The notes below the pieces were generated by a model. It ran no database searches and had not been told where the DNA came from. It saw only the letters and a list, made by a program, of their open reading frames with translations. From contig SHUD01000004.1 of the NCBI GenBank assembly GCA_009697505.1, positions 21,395 to 85,394 on the forward strand: DNA of 64,000 bases. Reading direction: 5' to 3'. Of this stretch, positions 59,212 to 64,000 are shown piece by piece; within the stretch, counting starts at the first letter, position 1; each line of letters opens with the position of its first letter. Origin of the DNA: Bryobacterales bacterium. Its GTDB lineage: Bacteria; Acidobacteriota; Terriglobia; Bryobacterales; Bryobacteraceae. The translations under genes and the position numbers were made by a program.

Positions 59212-59643
59212 TCAGGATTCTATCAAGTCGAAGTGGCCGTCGCGCCGGCGAACCAGCACATGGACCGATTCTTTATCGGTATCGCGATAGACCAGATAGT
59301 CGCGGCCATCTTCCATTTGCAGCACAGCTTCTTCAAGGGTGATGGGCTTGCGGCGCTGATGCTGGTTGGCCTGGAAAATGCGCGGCGCGGCGGCGGAGTC
59401 CTTGCCGGCCGCGGTTTTGCGGGAGGTCTTGCCGTTGGGCGGAGCCGCGCCTTCGGCTCTGGCCGCCGCCGTTTTCATGGATTCGGACCGGCGCGTGGTG
59501 GCCCGCCATTTCTCCGTTTGATGGAGGACCTGTTTCTCGCCCCGTCCGTCCACCCGCTTGGAAAGTGTTGCGAACCTCGCATCCAACTTTGTTTGTAAAT
59601 TGGCGGGCAGCTGCTTTTGGATTCCCCGGTAGCTGACTTTCAT
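59212..59643 (-). CDS. hpf: HPF/RaiA ribosome hibernation factor homologue lacking most of the S30AE core
   Basis: N-terminus MKVSYRGIQKQLPANLQTKLDARFATLSKRV and C-terminal dimerisation domain RRKPITLEEAVLQMEDGRDYLVYRDTDKESVHVLVRRRDGHFDLIES; in rapZ-hpf-rpoN context. Confidence 0.85.
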   Translation of the reverse strand: MKVSYRGIQKQLPANLQTKLDARFATLSKRVDGRGEKQVLHQTEKWRATTRRSESMKTAAARAEGAAPPNGKTSRKTAAGKDSAAAPRIFQANQHQRRKPITLEEAVLQMEDGRDYLVYRDTDKESVHVLVRRRDGHFDLIES

Positions 59644-59663
59644 TGTGCTTTCTGTTTCTCCGT

Positions 59664-61268
59664 TTACCTGCGAGTCCGGCGCTGATGCGTGGACGGGATG
59701 CGCATGTCTTCGCGATATTTGGCGACGGTGCGGCGCGTCACCTGAATGCCTTCCGATTGCAGCCGCTCGGTGATGTGCTCGTCGGTGAGAGGGTGCGCAG
59801 CGTCCTCCTCTTCGATCATCTTTTTCACCCGGCGTTTCAAAATCAGGAGCGGAGTCGCGCCACCGGAGGGTCCCTGTACCGCCTCCGAGAAAAAGTAGCG
59901 CAGCTCGAAGACGCCCTGCGGCGTGTGCGCGTATTTGCCCGAAACAGCCCGGCTGACCGTCGAAGGATGCACGCCGATTTCCTCGGCGATCTCCTTGATC
60001 ATCATGGGCTTCAAACAGTCAATGCCGTCTTCGAGAAATTCCATCTGCCGGCGGACAATCGACTGGCACACCTTCAGGATGGTCTGCCGGCGCTGCTCGA
60101 TGTTTTTCATGAGCTGGATGGCGCTGGCATAGCGTTCCTTCACGTAATTGCGGACATCCTTGTCGGGTTCCTGAGTGCGGTCCAGCATGTGCCGGTACTG
60201 CGAGTTGAGGCGCAACTGCGGCACATCGTCATCGTTGAGCTGGATCAGGTAGTCGTCGCCATCCTTGGAGATGTAGACGTCCGGTTCCACCGCCCGCGCG
60301 CCGGGGCCCGAATAGCGCAGGCCAGGCCGGGGGTCCAGATGCCGGATCACGTCCACGGCGATCTCGATGTGCTCCAGCGGGCGGCGCAAGACTTTGGCCA
60401 ATTCGCGATATTGCCGGTTCTCCAGGAGCTTGAGGTGGTTGGCCACGATGTTCCACGCCACTCCGCCCCTGCCGTTCCGGCTTTCGATTTGCAGCAACAG
60501 GCACTCGCGCAGGTCGGCGCAGCCTACGCCCGCCGGATCCAACGTGTGGACCACGCGCAGGGCCTCGGCGACGTCCGCCGCGCTGTGCTCCTCCGCGGCC
60601 GCGATCTCCGCCGGCGTGGAAGTCAGGTAACCGTTCTCATCCAGGTTGCCCAGGATTGCTTCGGCGGCGTCGCGCACGGTTTCGCTGAGGACCACCAGCG
60701 CCAATTGGGAATGCAAGTGATCGCTGAGCGTTACCGGCGAGGAGAGAAACGTTTCAAACGAAGGTTTTTCGCTGACCTCCGAGGCCGGGCTCTTAAAACC
60801 AGGGTCCAGATAATCGTCGAAATAAGACCCGAAATCGATCTCGTCGAACGGATCGGTGGCCGCCTTTACTTCGGGATTTTCAACCCCGTCGGCGGCGGCA
60901 ATTCCAGCCCCGGCATCGCCGGTGGAATCTCCCAAAGCCAGTCCGCCGGCCATCGCAACAGGCTCGAACTCGGCTTCCGTGCCCTCGATTTCCACAGGGC
61001 CGGCGGTTACCTCCAGGATGGACAGGTCTGCTGGATTAACGTTGCGTTCTTCTTCCGCTTCGAGCAGCGGGCTCAGCTCCTCCGGGCTCAGCTCCTCACT
61101 GCCGTCAGCGCCTTCTTCGAGCACGGGATTCTGGGCGACTTCGGCGGAAATCATCTCCTTGAGTTCCAGCCGGTTCAGTTGCAGCAGGCTGACCATCTGA
61201 ACCAGCCCCGGCGTGAGGATCTGCTTCTGCGTGATCCTAACCTGAAGCCGCTGCGACAACGAGCCCAT
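59664..61268 (-). CDS. rpoN: RNA polymerase sigma-54 factor
   Basis: LVQMVSLLQLNRLELKEMI; HPSTVSRAVSGKYAHTPQGVFELRYFFS; RRTVAKYREDMRIPSTHQRR. Confidence 0.96.
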   Translation of the reverse strand: MGSLSQRLQVRITQKQILTPGLVQMVSLLQLNRLELKEMISAEVAQNPVLEEGADGSEELSPEELSPLLEAEEERNVNPADLSILEVTAGPVEIEGTEAEFEPVAMAGGLALGDSTGDAGAGIAAADGVENPEVKAATDPFDEIDFGSYFDDYLDPGFKSPASEVSEKPSFETFLSSPVTLSDHLHSQLALVVLSETVRDAAEAILGNLDENGYLTSTPAEIAAAEEHSAADVAEALRVVHTLDPAGVGCADLRECLLLQIESRNGRGGVAWNIVANHLKLLENRQYRELAKVLRRPLEHIEIAVDVIRHLDPRPGLRYSGPGARAVEPDVYISKDGDDYLIQLNDDDVPQLRLNSQYRHMLDRTQEPDKDVRNYVKERYASAIQLMKNIEQRRQTILKVCQSIVRRQMEFLEDGIDCLKPMMIKEIAEEIGVHPSTVSRAVSGKYAHTPQGVFELRYFFSEAVQGPSGGATPLLILKRRVKKMIEEEDAAHPLTDEHITERLQSEGIQVTRRTVAKYREDMRIPSTHQRRTRR

Positions 61269-61370
61269 AACTAGTCCCATCCTAACACCGGCAAGGTTTG
61301 CAGCGGCCAAAAGATATACCCTATACGGGCGCAATTCCGCCGGCGGGACGCGTTATAATAACCGTTTCCG

Positions 61371-62284
61371 ATGCGTTATCTTCCTGCCCATGCGCAACAC
61401 ATCGGATCGCGCCGCTACCAACAGGATTCGTATGGTTTTGCGGACTCCGGCGACCACGTTTTTCTGGCCCACGGGGGCTTCCTCGCCGTACTCTGCGACG
61501 GCATGGGGGGATGGAGCACGGCGACGTGGCCAGCGAGACCGCGGTGCGGGCCATGCTCGACGCCTACGCTCGCAAGACGCCCGCGGAAAGCATTCCGGCG
61601 GCGCTCGAAAGAAGCGCTCGCGAGGCTAATCAGAGTGTCATCCAAGCCGCTCTAAAGCTCGGGTTGCGGGAGGGCGTCGGTACGACCTTGGTGGCGGCGG
61701 TGACCCACGAACAATCCCTCTATTTTATTTCCGTCGGGGATAGTGCCGTGTTCCAGGTCCACGAGGGCGCGGCGCGGATGGTGAACCGGCCGCACGTCTT
61801 TGCCAACCTTCTGGATCAGGCGCTGGCGAGCGGCAAGATCTCCCAGGAGGAGGCCGAGCGGCACCCGGAGCGCGAGGCACTCACCAGCTATATTGGGCTT
61901 CGCAATTTGGAGGAAATTGACCGCAATACCGAGCCATGGCCGCTGGCGGAAGGGGACTCGATCCTGCTCGCCAGCGACGGCATGTTCAAGACACTGGATG
62001 CCGGTGAAATCTCGTCGTGTCTCACCGGGCATCCCCACTCCTGGCCGCAGGCCCTGGTGGAGCGGACGTTGGCGCGGCGGAGTCCCGGCCAGGACAACGT
62101 TACCGTCGTGGCGATCACCCCGGATTCCGGGACGCTCGGAAAGTGGGAGCCCGCGTTGCGCGAAAGCTCCTTGCCTGAGCCCGCGCCGGAGGCTCCCGGG
62201 AGTCAGGGCTGGTGGATTGCCGCGATTTTCTTGCTATTGGTCGTAATCGGGGTGGGCGGATTCTGGTATTTTTCCAGCCACTGA
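61371..62284 (+). pseudogene. PP2C-family Ser/Thr phosphatase with C-terminal TM; single frameshift at the G-run 61505-61510
   Basis: MRYLPAHAQHIGSRRYQQDSYGF...FLAVLCDGMGG in frame 0, then MEHGDVASETAVRAML...GQDNVTVVAI in frame 2. Confidence 0.85.
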
Positions 62285-62287
62285 GGT

Positions 62288-62704
62288 TTACTCGCCGCGT
62301 GGTTCGCCGCGCTTCACCTGCACGCGCCGGCGGCCTTGTTCCAGGTTTCCCGCGGCAGCCTGCTTGGCGTCGTCGCTGACCTTGATGTTGTTGACCACAC
62401 GCTTGGCGCCCGCGGTCTTGGCCATGCGGGTTGCCGAGCCCTTGTGCTGCACGACTCCGGTGGCGCCTTCCCAATAAGCCACGCCACCCTGCACGCGGAC
62501 GGTAAAACCGTCCTTGCCGATCTTCGATTTGAGCAGCTTGGCGCGAATCGCGTTCTCGATCTCCTTGTCCTGTGAGGCGGTACTTTGGACGTTGACGGCG
62601 GGCGCCGGCGCGGGCTTGGGAGGCGGGGCTTTGGTTTGCGCGGCGGGCGTCTGCGCGCTCGCGGCTGCCATGAAAAAGAAAAAGGCCAAGATCAGCGGAC
62701 TCAT
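62288..62704 (-). CDS. Exported BON-domain protein
   Basis: Signal peptide; DKEIENAIRAKLLKSKIGKDGFTVRVQGGVAYWEGATGVVQHKGSATRMAKTAGAKRVVNNI. Confidence 0.82.
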   Translation of the reverse strand: MSPLILAFFFFMAAASAQTPAAQTKAPPPKPAPAPAVNVQSTASQDKEIENAIRAKLLKSKIGKDGFTVRVQGGVAYWEGATGVVQHKGSATRMAKTAGAKRVVNNIKVSDDAKQAAAGNLEQGRRRVQVKRGEPRGE

Positions 62705-62823
62705 GCAGCATTAGTCCGCGATCCTGGCCGAAATTCTCAGTCTTAAAAGCGCAAAGGGTGCGGCGCGCACCACCAAGGGAGTCAGGAACATGCTCGCGCC
62801 GCACTCCGTTTTGCGCGTGTTCC

Positions 62824-63785
62824 TCAAAAGTTGTAGCGCAGCGAGAACTGGATCTGGCGCTGGGCGCCCAGGCCTACATCCTTGCTTACCGTGGAGTTGG
62901 CGATCCCAAACGCGCTCCCCGCAGCCGCGGAGCTAAACGAGCCGCCGAACTGATTCAGCCGGAGCGGCGATCTCGAGGCCCCGTCAAAGAAGTTGCGGGC
63001 ATCGAGTGCATTGTTGCGAATATACTCGAAAATGCCGCCATGGAACGCATTGCCGCCGGACTTGGTCACAATGCTGATCTGTCCGCCGGTGCCGGTGCCG
63101 TATTCGGCCGGGTAATTGCTGGACTCCACGCGGAATTCGGCCACCGTTTCCAGCCTCGACTGGAGACGAAAGCCGGTTGAGATTTCGCCGTTCAAGTTGC
63201 CGGGGGAAGAGTCAATCACGGAGTTGCCCTCGATTCCGTCGAAACGAATGGCATTTTGCTGGTTGGCACGGCCGCTGAAGCGAATGTTGTCGAACGATCC
63301 GCCGCCGGCGGTCTGCGCGCCGGGCGTCAAGAGATAGAGTTGCGAAAGTTGGCGGCCGTTGAGCGGCAAAGTGCCGACTTCCCGGGCGTTGACATTGGCG
63401 CCCATCGACGCCGATGAGGTTTCCACCTCGGTCAGTTCGCCGGCCACCACGTTGATTTCCGTGGCGACCGTGCCCGGCCCAAGGACATGTTCAGGGTCCT
63501 TTCCTGGCCCGCGCTCAAGGTGTATTCGCGCACTTCCGACGGCGCGAAGTTGGTCGTAGTGGCGGTCAGCGTGTAGGTGGACGGGGAGAGACTCAACAGG
63601 ATGTAGTATCCTTTTTCGTCGACCGATACTTCGCGCTTCGCCCCGGTTTTGGCGTCCGTGGCCGCGATCAACGCTTTGGGAAGCAGGGCGCCGGAAGAGT
63701 CCGTGACCGTGCCGGAAATGCGTCCCTGGCCGGATTGCGCCCACGCAGAGAGCGAAAGCATGACAAAGAGGAAGAATGTTTTCAT
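62824..63785 (-). pseudogene. TonB-dependent receptor remnant: regulatory-like domain and plug kept, beta-barrel apparently deleted, one frameshift
   Basis: MKTFFLFVMLSLSAWAQSGQGRISGTVTDSSGALLPKA...TLNMSLG then LGPGTVATEINVVAGE in the next frame; plug ends LRLNQFGGSFSS then directly STVSKDVGLGAQRQIQFSLRYNF. Confidence 0.82.
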
Positions 63786-63870
63786 CGCACCTCACGATAA
63801 CCAGCGAGCGGTTACGGTAACGATGACGTTTCCGTGAATCTTGCGCGAAAGGTTGTCGGTAGTAAGTCAA

Positions 63871-63907
63871 TCTGTCCGGTTTTGTTCACACGTGATCTGT
63901 CCGGTTT
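63871..63907. repeat. Direct repeat TCTGTCCGGTTT x2 at the window edge (possible insertion-sequence end)
   Basis: Copies at 63871-63882 and 63896-63907, 25-bp spacing. Confidence 0.5.
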
Positions 63908-64000
63908 CGTCTATTCACCCCGTTGCACCTCTACGGCTGGCCGAAGGAGGTTTTCTGGTTTTGGTTCGCAAGAAAGGAACAGTCGTCGGAGCGGTGGGAA

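Noticed and set aside
1-64000. tRNA, rRNA or riboswitch genes
   Set aside because: No intergenic region examined showed a convincing tRNA cloverleaf, rRNA or known riboswitch pattern; a covariance-model scan (Infernal/tRNAscan-SE) would be decisive.

Overview
The window looks like a GC-rich chromosomal segment from an Acidobacteria/Solibacter-like genome (inferred from gene content, e.g. carboxypeptidase-regulatory-domain TonB receptors; no search was run). Most of it is housekeeping: secF; tonB-exbB-exbD-exbD-TPR lipoprotein; relA/spoT; pyrR-pyrB-pyrC followed by vapBC; homoserine dehydrogenase; argJ-fmt-def-aroC; lpd-lipB-2-oxoacid acyltransferase; ompH/bamA; a Wza/Wzz/BY-kinase exopolysaccharide cluster; a full his operon; htrA; a secretin; yggS; uvrB; and rapZ-hpf-rpoN. 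Main points for a second look: (1) a 25-aa, 9-His leader peptide ORF followed by an intrinsic terminator directly upstream of hisI, i.e. a candidate ribosome-mediated his attenuator with an identifiable antiterminator segment; (2) an isolated Cas6-like gene with no CRISPR array or other cas genes in the window, divergent from a HicAB module whose perfect 7-2-7 palindrome lies in the shared promoter region; (3) an HPF/RaiA homologue apparently lacking most of its S30AE core; (4) an AraC-type regulator ORF that looks intact but seems to carry three single-base deletions that sum to one codon, plus further single-base-deletion frameshifts in an AAA ATPase, a PP2C phosphatase, a TonB receptor remnant and a kinase fragment; (5) a nested palindromic element of about 200 bp overlapping the stop codon of the acyltransferase gene; (6) an unlisted 35-aa single-TM small ORF with a good Shine-Dalgarno sequence. 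Family calls rest on recognition of protein motifs only.
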